The position numbers and the translations under genes are program-made. The notes beneath the pieces are model-generated. The model had not been told where the DNA came from. It worked only from the letters and a program-made list of their open reading frames with translations, and did no database searches. This document shows, one piece after another, positions 15,992 through 25,363 of a stretch of 64,000 nt of DNA. This DNA comes from RGIG4034 sp045628945 (GTDB lineage Bacteria > Bacillota > Clostridia > Lachnospirales > Lachnospiraceae), in NCBI GenBank assembly GCA_045628945.1, contig JAZQQG010000016.1:10057-74056 (forward strand), read 5' to 3'. The first letter of the stretch is position 1, and every line of letters begins with the position of its first letter.

Positions 15992-17419
15992 TTATACGGT
16001 TCCGTGCTTCTTGTCAGGACGGAATTCTCTCTTGGAATACAGCATCTCCAAAGCGCCGATTACATACTTTCTGGTATCAACAGCGGAGATAACCTGATCC
16101 ACATATCCTCTCTTAGCTGCGGAATCCACACTGTTCTGAAGTGCATCGTATTCCTTCGCCTTCTCATTGATGGTATCTGCACCCTGTCCCTCGTACATAA
16201 TCTTAGCAGCAAGGGTAGCGTCCATCATACCGATCTTCGCATCATCATAAGCGATGGTAATGTCAGCGCCGATTGCCTTGGAGTTCATCGCTACATATGC
16301 ACTACCGAAAGCCTTACCGGTGATAACATTTACCTTCGCTACGGTTGCATTTGCAAATGCGTAGATTAACTTCGATACAGCCTTTGCCATCTTCTTCTCT
16401 TCGCATACGGTTGCCGCATAACCCTTTACATTGGTAAAGGATACAACGGGAATGCCGAATGCATCACAGAAGTTAATGAAGGAAGCAGCCTTATCACAGC
16501 CTGCTACGGACAGAGTTGCGTCAAACTTCTGTGCAACCTTGCCTTCCTCATCGTATACTTCGCTGCGGTTTGCAACCACACCGACGGTCACACCGTTCAT
16601 ACGAACGAAGCCAACCACCATATCCTTGGCATAAGCACTCTTAACCTCAACAAACTCGTTGTTGTCGGCAATACGTGCAATCAACAGAGAAGGATCGGTT
16701 ACGCACTGTGCTGCGTCTGCAACCACACGGTTCAGATCGTCGTTACACTCAACCAAAGCTTCCTCTTCGTTGTTTGCAGGTAACATAGATACTAAGGAGC
16801 GGATATTTGCTAAAATCTCAGCTTCCTCGCCTACAAAATCCACTACACCGTTCTCGCTCTGGAAATCAGACTTGGCGCTGTCGCACTTCGCAGTCGTATT
16901 CTCATCCAGAGAGTTGGGAGTGTTGACAAATAACTTGGCATTCTTCTTCTCCATGAAGGTGAAGTCGGTTAATCCGGGGATCATTGCAAGACCGCCGCCG
17001 CAAGCGCCGAATACTGCAGTAATCTGGGGAACAACACCGCTTGCCATGGTCTGCTTCAGATAGATCTCACCGAAACCGTTCAAAGCATCGGTAGCTTCCT
17101 GAAGTCTTAAACCGGTAGAATCAATCAAACCGATGACAGGAGCGCCCATCTTAAGAGCCAGATCATAGAGATTGGCAATTTTCTTGGCATGCATCTCACC
17201 AACGGAGCCGCCTAATACGGAAGCATCCTGGCTGTACACATACACGAGATTTCCATCGATACAACCATAGCCGGTTACAACACCGTCAGAAGGAGTATCA
17301 ATCTGCTTCAGGTTGAAGTCGGTTGCTCTGGCAGAAACGCCGGCACCAATCTCAACGAAGCTGTTTTCGTCGAGCAGGGAAGCAATTCTCTGGCTCGCAC
17401 TAGTAGCTGAGTTACTCAT
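15992..17419 (-). CDS. acyl-CoA carboxyltransferase (MmdA/12S-like)
   Basis: A 475-residue carboxyltransferase of the crotonase-like superfamily. The start at 17419 is chosen because GGAGG lies 8 bases before it; the upstream extension is AT-rich and lacks family similarity. Two tandem domains are seen: an N-terminal half with GVVTGYGCIDGN, GLIDSTGLRLQE and FGACGGGLAMIPG, and a C-terminal half with VVSFTNVKGYA and GKAFGSAYVAMNSK. Family members act on methylmalonyl-, glutaconyl- or propionyl-CoA. It is shorter than typical MmdA (about 510) and the sequence is divergent, so the substrate is uncertain. First gene of the OAD operon, with the promoter at 17492-17521. Confidence 0.85.
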   Translation of the reverse strand: MSNSATSASQRIASLLDENSFVEIGAGVSARATDFNLKQIDTPSDGVVTGYGCIDGNLVYVYSQDASVLGGSVGEMHAKKIANLYDLALKMGAPVIGLIDSTGLRLQEATDALNGFGEIYLKQTMASGVVPQITAVFGACGGGLAMIPGLTDFTFMEKKNAKLFVNTPNSLDENTTAKCDSAKSDFQSENGVVDFVGEEAEILANIRSLVSMLPANNEEEALVECNDDLNRVVADAAQCVTDPSLLIARIADNNEFVEVKSAYAKDMVVGFVRMNGVTVGVVANRSEVYDEEGKVAQKFDATLSVAGCDKAASFINFCDAFGIPVVSFTNVKGYAATVCEEKKMAKAVSKLIYAFANATVAKVNVITGKAFGSAYVAMNSKAIGADITIAYDDAKIGMMDATLAAKIMYEGQGADTINEKAKEYDALQNSVDSAAKRGYVDQVISAVDTRKYVIGALEMLYSKREFRPDKKHGTV

Positions 17420-17491
17420 TTTACAGTCCTCCGTTTTTATAATGAAAAAGGATGTGATAGAGAAAAACATCCATATTTTCGCACAATAAAG

Positions 17492-17521
17492 AGTATACCA
17501 TACCATATATATTTTTGAAAA
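17492..17521 (-). promoter_or_regulatory. candidate promoter of the decarboxylase operon
   Basis: TTTTCA (17521-17516), an 18-base spacer and TATACT (17497-17492) on the minus strand. The leader to the ATG at 17419 is about 65 bases and AT-rich. Confidence 0.5.
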
Positions 17522-17522
17522 G

Positions 17523-17576
17523 AAAAAAATCATCGATTTCAAGGAAAAAATAATTCCCAAAAACGATGATTTTTTG
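17523..17576 (-). terminator. terminator of the TraX-like gene
   Basis: Minus-strand arms AAAATCATCG and CGATGATTTT close a long loop that contains an inner GGAA/TTCC pair, and are followed by TTTCTTTT. Because the arms are A/T-flanked, it may work in both directions. Confidence 0.7.
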
Positions 17577-17591
17577 TGTAAGTCTACTATG

Positions 17592-18524
17592 TCAGTAAAG
17601 TCCGACCGCTCCTGCAATGAAATACAGAATCAGTAACTGGACCGGATAGCTGATAAAAAGAACATATCCCATATTCTTTCCCTTCTTCCCGTTGTAAAGT
17701 GCAATCGGAATCAGGGCAAGCAACGAAAACAGGAAATATTTGCTAAAAGATAACAACAAAAAGCATGCCAGCGTACAACTGATCAGCTTGTTCTGGCGAA
17801 GCAGATACATCACGCTAAGCATAAGCACCGCAAAAAAGCTGAACTCTGCCTGGGAAAAGCCTGCCAAAAAAGCAAACACCAACACCACAAGGATTTCCAC
17901 GACATAACGAAGTACCTTATTGTTCTCCATCTTCTGTTCGATTGCTTTGAGTGCATTGAGTGCCACAAGTCCTACGAACAATCCGAAGAATACATTCTGC
18001 TGTCCGAACTCAAAGGGTCTGCCAAAGTATGCAAGATCATAAGGGATCTCGGAGACCACCGCCACAATCGCCAGGGTGATCAGATCCTGCAGGCGACGCT
18101 CGGAACGTAAGAAACCGTCCATCAGCAGATAGCACAAAAGCGGAAGGAAGGCACAACCCAAAATCGTAAGTGCCAGATCAATCGTCAGCTCCTTCATATG
18201 GGCAAACATAAAGGCGCTCGTTGCTTTCTCAAGCAACGGATGCTGAATCAGATACCAGTCCGTGGTAAATACCTCTCGCATCGGCTGGAGGAGAGATCGT
18301 CTCTCAATCACCACCTGGGCAGTATCAATAATGGGATCGAAGATAATCGTTCGAAGGCTCCACATCACCATCAGAAGAATTGTGATTCCCTTCATGCCAA
18401 AAAGAGTAATTCCGCGACGCTCACGTTTCCGCTCCTCTTTTGCATTGTTGATTTTTTTATTAAAGGCATCCGCCTGTTTCAGTAATTGCTTACTGGAATC
18501 GGTAACCTGCTGTTCCTCTCCCAT
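17592..18524 (-). CDS. TraX-family polytopic membrane protein
   Basis: A 310-residue membrane protein. About 40 charged N-terminal residues precede roughly eight hydrophobic segments. The block SEIPYDLAYFGRPFEFGQQNVFF around residues 160-180 is the TraX-family hallmark (S-E-I-P-x-D-L ... Q-N). TraX acetylates F-pilin in E. coli; chromosomal relatives in Firmicutes have no known substrate and probably acylate a surface molecule. It overlaps no other gene and lies 16 bases downstream of the DUF436 gene, likely in the same transcript. Confidence 0.8.
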   Translation of the reverse strand: MGEEQQVTDSSKQLLKQADAFNKKINNAKEERKRERRGITLFGMKGITILLMVMWSLRTIIFDPIIDTAQVVIERRSLLQPMREVFTTDWYLIQHPLLEKATSAFMFAHMKELTIDLALTILGCAFLPLLCYLLMDGFLRSERRLQDLITLAIVAVVSEIPYDLAYFGRPFEFGQQNVFFGLFVGLVALNALKAIEQKMENNKVLRYVVEILVVLVFAFLAGFSQAEFSFFAVLMLSVMYLLRQNKLISCTLACFLLLSFSKYFLFSLLALIPIALYNGKKGKNMGYVLFISYPVQLLILYFIAGAVGLY

Positions 18525-18540
18525 GAGGTTCCTCCATTTC

Positions 18541-19146
18541 TCACATCAAATCCGCATCATAAGCGGCGCGACTGCCGCCGACACATTTATAACGGGTACG
18601 GGCGCATACCACGCGTGCCTCACCGATCATGCGATTCTCAATCCGTAAGGGCACAGCCACTTCCCGAAGATGCATTCCGATTAAGGTATCTCCGATATCG
18701 ATTCCCGCCTCTGCACGCACATGCTCCACCGCTACCGGGTGCTCCATCTTATGATAGATTGCCGTTGCCATGGATCCACCGGCCTTCGGTTGCGGAACAA
18801 CGTTCACCGGATCGTATCCACGCTCCTTCGCAACAGATTGTTCCAAAATCAGGGCTCGATTCAGATGCTCGCAACACTGTGCGGCAACCGAATATCCTCG
18901 GGCGGTAATCATGGGATAGATTGCCTCTACAATGGCCTTCGCCACCTCTTCACTGGAATAGGAGCCAATCTTATATCCGCAAATCTCACTGGTGGAAGCC
19001 CCGATCACAATAAGAGCCCCCTCCTCACAGGTCAGCTTCTCTAAGAATTCCTCAAAGCATGCCTTGGCCTGTCCAACGATCTGCTCCAAATCCAACTGAT
19101 TCTGTTCTGCTTCCGGCATTACTCCGGACCCGATTTTCATCGACAT
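18541..19146 (-). CDS. DUF436/YwlG family protein
   Basis: A 201-residue protein of the conserved TIGR01440/YwlG family. Recognisable blocks are LIVIGASTSEICGYKIGSYSS, CCEHLNRAL, PKAGGSMATAIY and AGIDIGDTLIGMHLREVAVPLR. The fold is related to aminoglycoside N3'-acetyltransferase-like proteins, but no activity is established. The frame also offers an upstream GTG; the ATG at 19146 is preferred because GGGGAG lies 6 bases before it. It follows scpB by about 47 bases and probably shares its mRNA. Confidence 0.9.
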   Translation of the reverse strand: MSMKIGSGVMPEAEQNQLDLEQIVGQAKACFEEFLEKLTCEEGALIVIGASTSEICGYKIGSYSSEEVAKAIVEAIYPMITARGYSVAAQCCEHLNRALILEQSVAKERGYDPVNVVPQPKAGGSMATAIYHKMEHPVAVEHVRAEAGIDIGDTLIGMHLREVAVPLRIENRMIGEARVVCARTRYKCVGGSRAAYDADLM

Positions 19147-19193
19147 CACAATCTCCCCTTACTCCAAAGTCGGACGAACCGATTTCTCCGACA

Positions 19194-19850
19194 CTAAATA
19201 TCCAACTTTAACTGTGCTTCCTCTTCTGCCTGCATCTTGAATTCTTCAATCTGCGTCATGCTAAGCTCCGGAAGGTCGGACAGATTCTTTACGCCAAAGG
19301 AACGTAAGAATTCCTCCGTCGTACCAAACAAAAGCGGTCGGCCCGGCGCATCCAGACGTCCAAGCTCGGTAATCAGATTATACTCTAACAGCTTATTGAC
19401 CGCAAAATCACAGCTTACGCCACGAATCCTCTCAATCTCGGCCTTCGTAACCGGCTGCTTATATGCAACAATCGACAAGGTCTCTAACACCGTATCCGAG
19501 AGAGAATAATGCTTCGGCGCCTTTGCAATACGAATCAGGTACTCATATAGTTCCGGATTCGTACACATCTGGTAAGAGCCGTCAAGTTCAATAATGCGAA
19601 CTCCCTTACCGGATTCTTCATATTCCTGCATCAGTTCCTGAAGAAAGCCCACCGTCTCCTTGCGCTCCATTCCCAGAACCTTGGCCAGTCTTCCCGCATC
19701 CACACTGTCTCCCATGGAAAAAAGAATCGCTTCAATCGCTGCTTTCTCCTTGCCCTCGGGAATTCGTTCGAAACCGGCTTCTCTCTCCTCCGGGTTATCC
19801 GTAAGAAGTTCCTCTGTCATATCCTGTTCCATCATTTCTGTTTCGGACAT
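19194..19850 (-). CDS. scpB: segregation and condensation protein B
   Basis: A 218-residue protein with two winged-helix domains. After an acidic N-terminal tail of about 25 residues come AAIEAILFSMGDSVDAGRLAKVLGM, the typical GSYQMCTNPEL, LSIVAYKQPVTKAEIERIRGV and GRPLLFGTTEEFLRSFGV. ScpB dimers bind the ScpA kleisin in the SMC condensin that compacts and segregates the chromosome. Its ATG overlaps the scpA stop (TAATG), giving translational coupling, the usual arrangement in Firmicutes. Confidence 0.97.
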   Translation of the reverse strand: MSETEMMEQDMTEELLTDNPEEREAGFERIPEGKEKAAIEAILFSMGDSVDAGRLAKVLGMERKETVGFLQELMQEYEESGKGVRIIELDGSYQMCTNPELYEYLIRIAKAPKHYSLSDTVLETLSIVAYKQPVTKAEIERIRGVSCDFAVNKLLEYNLITELGRLDAPGRPLLFGTTEEFLRSFGVKNLSDLPELSMTQIEEFKMQAEEEAQLKLDI

Positions 19851-20644
19851 TACGCGTTCTCCTCCGCAATCAATTTAAGGCTTGCAATAATCTCATCGGA
19901 ATCCTGCTTCACATCGATGACGATATCCTCATCATCCTCCCCCTGCGTCGCTTCGATAATTCCGTACTTAATCATCTCCAGTACCGCAAGGAAGGAAACA
20001 ATAATCTCCATCTTGCTGTTCTGCTTCTCCAACAACTCCCGAAAAGAAAAATGCTTCTTTAACAGGATGTAATTCTCAATATAGCGCTGCTTCTCTTCGA
20101 TGTTAATCTCGTCCTTGGCAATCTTACCGAAGGAATTACGAATCGGATCGACACGCTCCTCCTGACGTTTTAACATGAAATTGAAAATCTCATGCAGCTT
20201 GTTTAACGTTACGTCTCCGAGAAGCTCCTCATAGTTCACCGGAGGCTCGTAATCATTAATCTCCGCCGGAATGGACCGTTTCTTGTATAACGAATGTCCC
20301 GCATCCATCAAAAGATCCTTCAGCTCATAGGACATATACTTATACTTCTTGTACTCAAGGAGTCGCTCAACAAGTTCGGCTCTGGGATCCTCTTCCTCGC
20401 CTTCCTCGTTCACTTCCTTCGGAAGAAGCATCTTACATTTGATATTCAGTAATGTCGCCGCCATCACGAGAAATTCACTCATGATATTCATGTCCTCGGT
20501 CTCAAGGGCGCGAACATACTCCAGATACTGCTCGGTAATCAGAACAATCGGAATATCATAGATATCAATCTTATTCACTTCAATCAAATGAAGCAACAGG
20601 TCCAACGGACCTTCAAATGCTTCCAGCTTAACGGGAATTGCCAT
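19850..20644 (-). CDS. scpA: segregation and condensation protein A (kleisin)
   Basis: A 264-residue kleisin. The N-terminal block VKLEAFEGPLDLLLHLIEVNKIDIYDIPI and EYLVMAATLL-like helix bind the SMC neck; the C-terminal winged helix (FLAVLEMIKYGIIEATQG) binds the SMC cap. It closes the SMC ring together with ScpB. Full length for the family (about 240-270). Strong GAGGAG upstream. It lies 94 bases after the metallophosphoesterase gene; no convincing promoter or terminator was found in that gap. Confidence 0.97.
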   Translation of the reverse strand: MAIPVKLEAFEGPLDLLLHLIEVNKIDIYDIPIVLITEQYLEYVRALETEDMNIMSEFLVMAATLLNIKCKMLLPKEVNEEGEEEDPRAELVERLLEYKKYKYMSYELKDLLMDAGHSLYKKRSIPAEINDYEPPVNYEELLGDVTLNKLHEIFNFMLKRQEERVDPIRNSFGKIAKDEINIEEKQRYIENYILLKKHFSFRELLEKQNSKMEIIVSFLAVLEMIKYGIIEATQGEDDEDIVIDVKQDSDEIIASLKLIAEENA

Positions 20645-20738
20645 GAAGTACTCTCCTCATGTAATCTATTCTATCATCCAAGCGTCCGAAACGCTCATTA
20701 AATCTTTGTAAACTTATCCCTCGGAAGTCGGTTTACCT

Positions 20739-21620
20739 TCACGCTTCCGGTCGAATATGAATCTTCACAACCTCACAGGGATTAAAAAGACGAACCGGAA
20801 TCGAATGGAACCCGACACCACGACTTAAGATCATGGTCGAGCCGTTCTCCTCAAAGCGTCCGCCGTCATATTTTGGGAAAAAGGATACCCTCGGAGATAC
20901 CACTCCTCCAAGCAGAGGCAATCGTACCAGTCCCCCGTGCACATGGCCGGACAAAACCAGATCATATCCCGCCTGCGAGTAGGTCGGAAAATAGTCCGGA
21001 TTGTGTGCCAAAAGAATCGAAAAGACTTCCGGATTCGGATCCGGAAGGAACGTGTTCAATGCCTCCCGGGTAATCGTAGGTTTTCGTTTTCTCTCAAAAT
21101 ACGGTCGGCTAAGTTCCAGACCGTCGATCTGAATCCCCGTTGTCTTTTCACCATCAAAGCCGGTATTCGACGCATCTGTAAACGAAAAAACAGCCGTTTC
21201 ATTTCTAAGAAGTCGAATCCCCATAGCAAGCAGTGCTTCCTCATATTCCTTTTGGAGGGCAGGATTTCTACGTCCCAAGCGACACTCATGATTTCCGTTG
21301 GAATAGTAAACCGGGCAAAACTCGGTCAGTCTCGCCAGAAAATGAAGGACCCGCTCACGATTTTCTTTTACCTTACCGTTAATCATATCTCCGGTAATCA
21401 GAATCATATCCGGCTTGGCTTCGCGAATCTTTCGAAGCAGACGTTCATTGTCCTTGCCGTATCTCGTATTATGAAGATCGGACAGATGAACAATGGTAAG
21501 TTCGGGAATCGCCTTGTTCGACGATACTTCGTAGGAGCGAACCACAAGCCGGGTAAGGTCTATGAAATTCAATACCAGGGCAAGCACCGCCAGTGCCGCC
21601 AGGATATAGAGTACAATCAT
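20739..21620 (-). CDS. membrane-anchored metallophosphoesterase (YaeI-like)
   Basis: A 293-residue protein. A single N-terminal membrane helix (residues 2-20) is followed by a calcineurin-like phosphoesterase domain with the full metal-binding set: HLSDLHN, ILITGDMING, SNGNHECR, LLAHNPDYF and LSGHVHGG. YaeI/YkuE relatives hydrolyse phosphodiesters such as UDP-sugar or lipid substrates near the membrane; the substrate here is unknown. It starts shortly after the terminator of the CmpB-like gene, with a weak GGTGAT ribosome site. Confidence 0.9.
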   Translation of the reverse strand: MIVLYILAALAVLALVLNFIDLTRLVVRSYEVSSNKAIPELTIVHLSDLHNTRYGKDNERLLRKIREAKPDMILITGDMINGKVKENRERVLHFLARLTEFCPVYYSNGNHECRLGRRNPALQKEYEEALLAMGIRLLRNETAVFSFTDASNTGFDGEKTTGIQIDGLELSRPYFERKRKPTITREALNTFLPDPNPEVFSILLAHNPDYFPTYSQAGYDLVLSGHVHGGLVRLPLLGGVVSPRVSFFPKYDGGRFEENGSTMILSRGVGFHSIPVRLFNPCEVVKIHIRPEA

Positions 21621-21640
21621 CGTGTATCACCATATAGAAA

Positions 21641-21671
21641 AAACAAGCCCGATATCACAATACCGGGCTCA
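21641..21671 (-). terminator. terminator of the CmpB-like gene
   Basis: Minus-strand AGCCCG-G-TAT / ATA-T-CGGGCT stem followed by TGTTTTTTC. Confidence 0.85.
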
Positions 21672-21685
21672 TGAACTTGCGTAAA

Positions 21686-22255
21686 TTATGCAATATCCTC
21701 TGTCGTTTCTTCGTCCTTCTTGCCGACAACGCCGAATACCTTCAGCACATGATACAGGAAATCGCAGAAGTAAATGAAGATAATTGCGATAAAAATCGGA
21801 GCACCGATTCGCTCCGGGATCTGATGAATCAGGCCCAACAGACGAAGATGCAGGAATCGAATGACAATAATTCCGTAGAAGCCCCATGCAAGAGTACTCT
21901 CCAAACAGATGATTCCCTGCAGATTCACGGGTTTATCATTATAATCCCACCAAACCTCACCGAGGGTCTTCTTCATAAGAATTCCAACGATATACTCAAA
22001 GACGGTTGCGCCGATGGCGGCAACGAAATAGAGTAACAACGGATTGTCCGTTAACGGACACATTAACAGATATCCGGCCGTTGCACCAACTCCGTAGATG
22101 GGACAGAACGGACCGAAACCAAAACCACGGTTCGTAAGCTTCTTCTCGCAAAAAGACATGTAAATGGACTCCACAAGCCATCCGCCCATGCTATAGATTA
22201 CGAAACAACCGAGATATTCATAGATGTTCATTCCAAAAATAACCGACGACAACAT
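21686..22255 (-). CDS. CmpB-type putative ABC-transporter membrane protein
   Basis: A 189-residue membrane protein with about five hydrophobic segments. The blocks GGWLVESIYMSFCEKKLTNRGF, GPFCPIYGVGA and GKTLGEVWWDYNDKPVNLQG-like (here KTLGEVWWDYNDKPVN) are diagnostic of the Pfam family named putative ABC-transporter type IV (CmpB). Despite the name there is no ATPase gene nearby and the function is unknown. GGAG lies 6 bases before the ATG. The C-terminal tail is charged and cytosolic. Confidence 0.85.
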   Translation of the reverse strand: MLSSVIFGMNIYEYLGCFVIYSMGGWLVESIYMSFCEKKLTNRGFGFGPFCPIYGVGATAGYLLMCPLTDNPLLLYFVAAIGATVFEYIVGILMKKTLGEVWWDYNDKPVNLQGIICLESTLAWGFYGIIVIRFLHLRLLGLIHQIPERIGAPIFIAIIFIYFCDFLYHVLKVFGVVGKKDEETTEDIA

Positions 22256-22283
22256 ATCGCTCTCCTCATTCGGATTATGACAG

Positions 22284-22314
22284 AAAAAGCCCTCAGCAAA
22301 TCATGCCAAGGGCT
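22284..22314 (-). terminator. terminator of rpsU
   Basis: Minus-strand AGCCCT ... AGGGCT stem with inner GCA/TGC pairing, followed by TTTTTC, 13 bases past the rpsU stop. Confidence 0.85.
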
Positions 22315-22326
22315 CTCTTCGTCAAA

Positions 22327-22503
22327 TTAGTTATATTTACGCTTTCTGGCAGCTTCGGATTTCTTCTTACGTCTTACGCTTGGCTTCTCATAATGCTCTC
22401 TCTTGCGGATCTCCTGCTGGATTCCGGCCTTAGCACAGTTTCTCTTGAAACGACGTAATGCGCTATCCAAAGTCTCGTTTTCTTTAACGATTACATTTGA
22501 CAT
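22327..22503 (-). CDS. rpsU: 30S ribosomal protein bS21
   Basis: A 58-residue basic protein: MSNVIVKENETLDSALRRFK, then RNCAKAGIQQEIRKREHYEK and a lysine/arginine-rich tail ending KRKYN. This is the standard bS21 sequence pattern, a component of the small subunit near the 3' end of 16S rRNA. AGGAG lies 10 bases upstream of the ATG and a near-consensus promoter is present at 22576-22604. It forms a single-gene unit between its promoter and the terminator at 22284-22314. Confidence 0.97.
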   Translation of the reverse strand: MSNVIVKENETLDSALRRFKRNCAKAGIQQEIRKREHYEKPSVRRKKKSEAARKRKYN

Positions 22504-22575
22504 TCTCTACTCAACTCCTTCCAGTCCCTTACTTGTGCACCAGACTGTTCGGGTGTTCTTAATTGCACGATTATC

Positions 22576-22604
22576 ATTATATCGGCAAGGATTCCATTCG
22601 TCAA
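22576..22604 (-). promoter_or_regulatory. rpsU promoter
   Basis: TTGACG (22604-22599), 17-base spacer, TATAAT (22581-22576) on the minus strand. Confidence 0.85.
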
Positions 22605-22633
22605 TACTTTTTTGCAGATTCTGCAAGGAAGTA

Positions 22634-25288
22634 TTAAGCGAGCATTCCTTCCAACACCTTACAAACCTCTGCCACTGCCGCAGGAATACCTGCGGGGTTC
22701 TTACCACCGGCCTGCGCCATGGTATCACGGCCACCGCCGCCACCGCCAACCAGCGCAGCGATTCCCTTAATCAGGTTGCCTGCATGTGCACCCTTCTTCA
22801 GTGCCTCGTTCGTTACCATTGCAATCATGTTTACCTTGCCGTCTTTTTCGGATAAAAGAACAACAACGCCTTCCCCAAGCTTCTCCTTTAACTGGTCGCC
22901 CAGGTCACGTAAGCCGTTCATATCCACACCGGCTACGGAGGTAGCAAGGAGTTTCACACCCTTCACTTCCACCACCTGATCCATTACATCGCCGAGGGCT
23001 GCCTTGGCTGCCTGGCTCTTCATCGACTCAATCTCGGACTGCATCGCCTTCATTTCAGCCATCAGTGCCGACAGTTTATCGGTTAAGGAAACCGGATTCG
23101 TTTTTACGATGGTTGCTGCCTTCTGAATGGTCTCTTCCAGGCCCTTATAGTATTCTGCCACATTGGCAGCGGTAATTGCTTCAATACGACGAACTCCTGC
23201 GGAGACACCGTTCTCGGACAGAATCTTGAAGGACTGGATGGACGCAGTATTCATCACATGCGTACCACCACAGAATTCCTTGGAGAAATCGCCGATGGAA
23301 ACGACACGAACCGTCTCACCGTATTTTTCGCCGAAGAGTGCCATGGCACCGGTCTGCTTTGCTTCTTCAATGGACATCACATCCGTATGAACCGCAAGTC
23401 CCTCTGCAATTTTGTTATTGACAATTGCTTCAACCTTGGCAATCTCATCGGAAGTCAATGCCTTACCGTAGGTAAAGTCAAAACGGGTACGGGAGGAATC
23501 CTGATAGGAACCGGACTGCTTAATTCCGTCACCCAAAACCTCCTGCAATGCTGCCTGAAGCAAGTGGGTTGCGGTATGATTCTTGCTGGTTGCGTTACGA
23601 TTGTCCGCATCCACAAGAAGGGTCGCAAGGTCGCCTACCTGAAGAGTTCCTTCGGTTACCTTACCGATATGACCGATTCTTCCGCCGGGAAGTTTCTCGG
23701 TAGCCTCTACCGTAAAGGTAGCGGTAGCGGTCTTGATCACACCGATATCTCCCTTCTGACCACCCATGGTCGCATAGAAAGGAGTATTCTTAACAATAAC
23801 GGTACCCTCTTCGCCCTTAGCAAGGGAATCCTTCAGGGTATCTGCATCTGCCAATGCCACAACCGTATCCTGTGCGGTTAAGGTATCATATCCCACAAAA
23901 GTACTTACAACGGATGCATCCAGGGAATCAAATACACCGCTTCCGATGGCTAATTTCTGGGAGAAGTTCTGATTCTCACGAGCCTTCTGCTTCTGCTCCT
24001 CCATGGCAGCCTTAAAGCCGGCCTCATCCATGCTCATTCCCTCTTCCTCGGCAAGTTCCAAGGTAAGCTCGTAAGGGAAACCGAAGGTATCATAGAGATA
24101 GAATGCTTCTTTACCATCGATGGCGGTAAGCTTTGCTTCCTTCTTCTGCTCCAGAATCTTCTTGAATTCCTTCATACCGTTCTCAAGAGTTGCCTCGAAA
24201 CGCTCGATTTCCTTCTTTAACTCCTCCAGAATGAAGTTCTTATTCTTAACCAGATTCGGATATGCCTCGGAATATACTTCGTCAATGTAAATCTTCGCAA
24301 TTGCCATGTAATCGTTCATACCAAGACCCAGCACACGGCCGTGACGAACCGCACGACGAATCAAACGACGAAGAACGTAGCCTGCACCTGCATTGGCAGG
24401 AAGGAGCTTTGCCTCGTCACCGATTAACATGACAGAGGTACGAAGGTGATCCGCAAGAATTCTCATGGATCTGGTCATCTTCTCGTCTGCATCGTAGGTC
24501 TGCTTGGACTGCTTCTCAATGTATGCAATGACTGCAGTAAAAAGATCGGTCTTGTAAACGTCCTTGGTGCCGTTTAAGAACGCAAGGTTACGCTCCAGGC
24601 CCCAACCGGTATCGACATTCTTCTGCTTCAACGGAGTCAAATGACCATCCTTGTGCTTCTCATACTGCATGAATACGTCATTACCAAGCTCGGTATACTT
24701 ACCGCAATGACAGCCGGGGCCGCAATCCGGACCGCAATCGGGCACATCTGCAATGAAGAACATCTCGCTGTCAGGACCGCAGGGACCGTACTCAAGTCCC
24801 CACCAGTTGTCTTCCGCGGGAAGGTAATAGATATTCTCGGGTTTGAATCCGGAAGCGATACGGAAGGATGCACCCTCCTCATCACGGGGCGCATTCTCAT
24901 CTCCTGCAAAAACAGTGGCAGCAAGATGATCGGCATCAAAACCGAACACCTGCGTCAGCAGTTCAAAGCTCCACTTGCAGCGCTCCTCCTTAAAATAGTC
25001 ACCCAGACTCCAGCTACCCATCATCTCAAAGAAGGTAACATGGCTCTTGTCGCCTACGGAATCGATATCATTCGTACGAACACAGCCCTGTACGTTACAG
25101 AGTCTTGTTCCCTTCGGATGCTTCTCTCCCAATAAATAAGGCATTAAAGGCTGCATACCGGCCACATTGAACATAACGCCGGTCGAACCGTCGGATACCA
25201 GAGATACGGCTCCTACATCCACATGGCCTCTCGCCTTGTAGAACTCAAGCCAGGAATTTCTTAATTCATTCGAATCGAATTGTTTCAC
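22634..25288 (-). CDS. alaS: alanyl-tRNA synthetase
   Basis: An 884-residue class II synthetase that charges tRNA-Ala. The start is taken as the GTG at 25288, 7 bases after GGAGG, giving the usual N-terminus VKQFDSNELRNSWLEFYKARGH; upstream in-frame codons are not conserved. The aminoacylation core holds FNVAGMQPLMPYLLG and RNLAFLNGTKDVYKTD. The editing domain has the metal ligands HTATH and CGGTH. The C-terminal Ala domain contains the glycine run GGGGGGRDTMAQAGG. No T-box leader is seen; the leader is short and the promoter at 25364-25392 is conventional. Confidence 0.97.
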   Translation of the reverse strand: MKQFDSNELRNSWLEFYKARGHVDVGAVSLVSDGSTGVMFNVAGMQPLMPYLLGEKHPKGTRLCNVQGCVRTNDIDSVGDKSHVTFFEMMGSWSLGDYFKEERCKWSFELLTQVFGFDADHLAATVFAGDENAPRDEEGASFRIASGFKPENIYYLPAEDNWWGLEYGPCGPDSEMFFIADVPDCGPDCGPGCHCGKYTELGNDVFMQYEKHKDGHLTPLKQKNVDTGWGLERNLAFLNGTKDVYKTDLFTAVIAYIEKQSKQTYDADEKMTRSMRILADHLRTSVMLIGDEAKLLPANAGAGYVLRRLIRRAVRHGRVLGLGMNDYMAIAKIYIDEVYSEAYPNLVKNKNFILEELKKEIERFEATLENGMKEFKKILEQKKEAKLTAIDGKEAFYLYDTFGFPYELTLELAEEEGMSMDEAGFKAAMEEQKQKARENQNFSQKLAIGSGVFDSLDASVVSTFVGYDTLTAQDTVVALADADTLKDSLAKGEEGTVIVKNTPFYATMGGQKGDIGVIKTATATFTVEATEKLPGGRIGHIGKVTEGTLQVGDLATLLVDADNRNATSKNHTATHLLQAALQEVLGDGIKQSGSYQDSSRTRFDFTYGKALTSDEIAKVEAIVNNKIAEGLAVHTDVMSIEEAKQTGAMALFGEKYGETVRVVSIGDFSKEFCGGTHVMNTASIQSFKILSENGVSAGVRRIEAITAANVAEYYKGLEETIQKAATIVKTNPVSLTDKLSALMAEMKAMQSEIESMKSQAAKAALGDVMDQVVEVKGVKLLATSVAGVDMNGLRDLGDQLKEKLGEGVVVLLSEKDGKVNMIAMVTNEALKKGAHAGNLIKGIAALVGGGGGGRDTMAQAGGKNPAGIPAAVAEVCKVLEGMLA

Positions 25289-25363
25289 GATATTTCCTCC
25301 AAAAATCCTTATGGTCTGACGATCAGACATAATAAGGGCATTGATTTAACAAAATCTCTAATG

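Noticed and set aside
18541..19149. GTG start three bases before the chosen ATG of the DUF436 gene
   Set aside because: The ATG at 19146 has better spacing from GGGGAG; the difference is one residue and cannot be settled by sequence alone.
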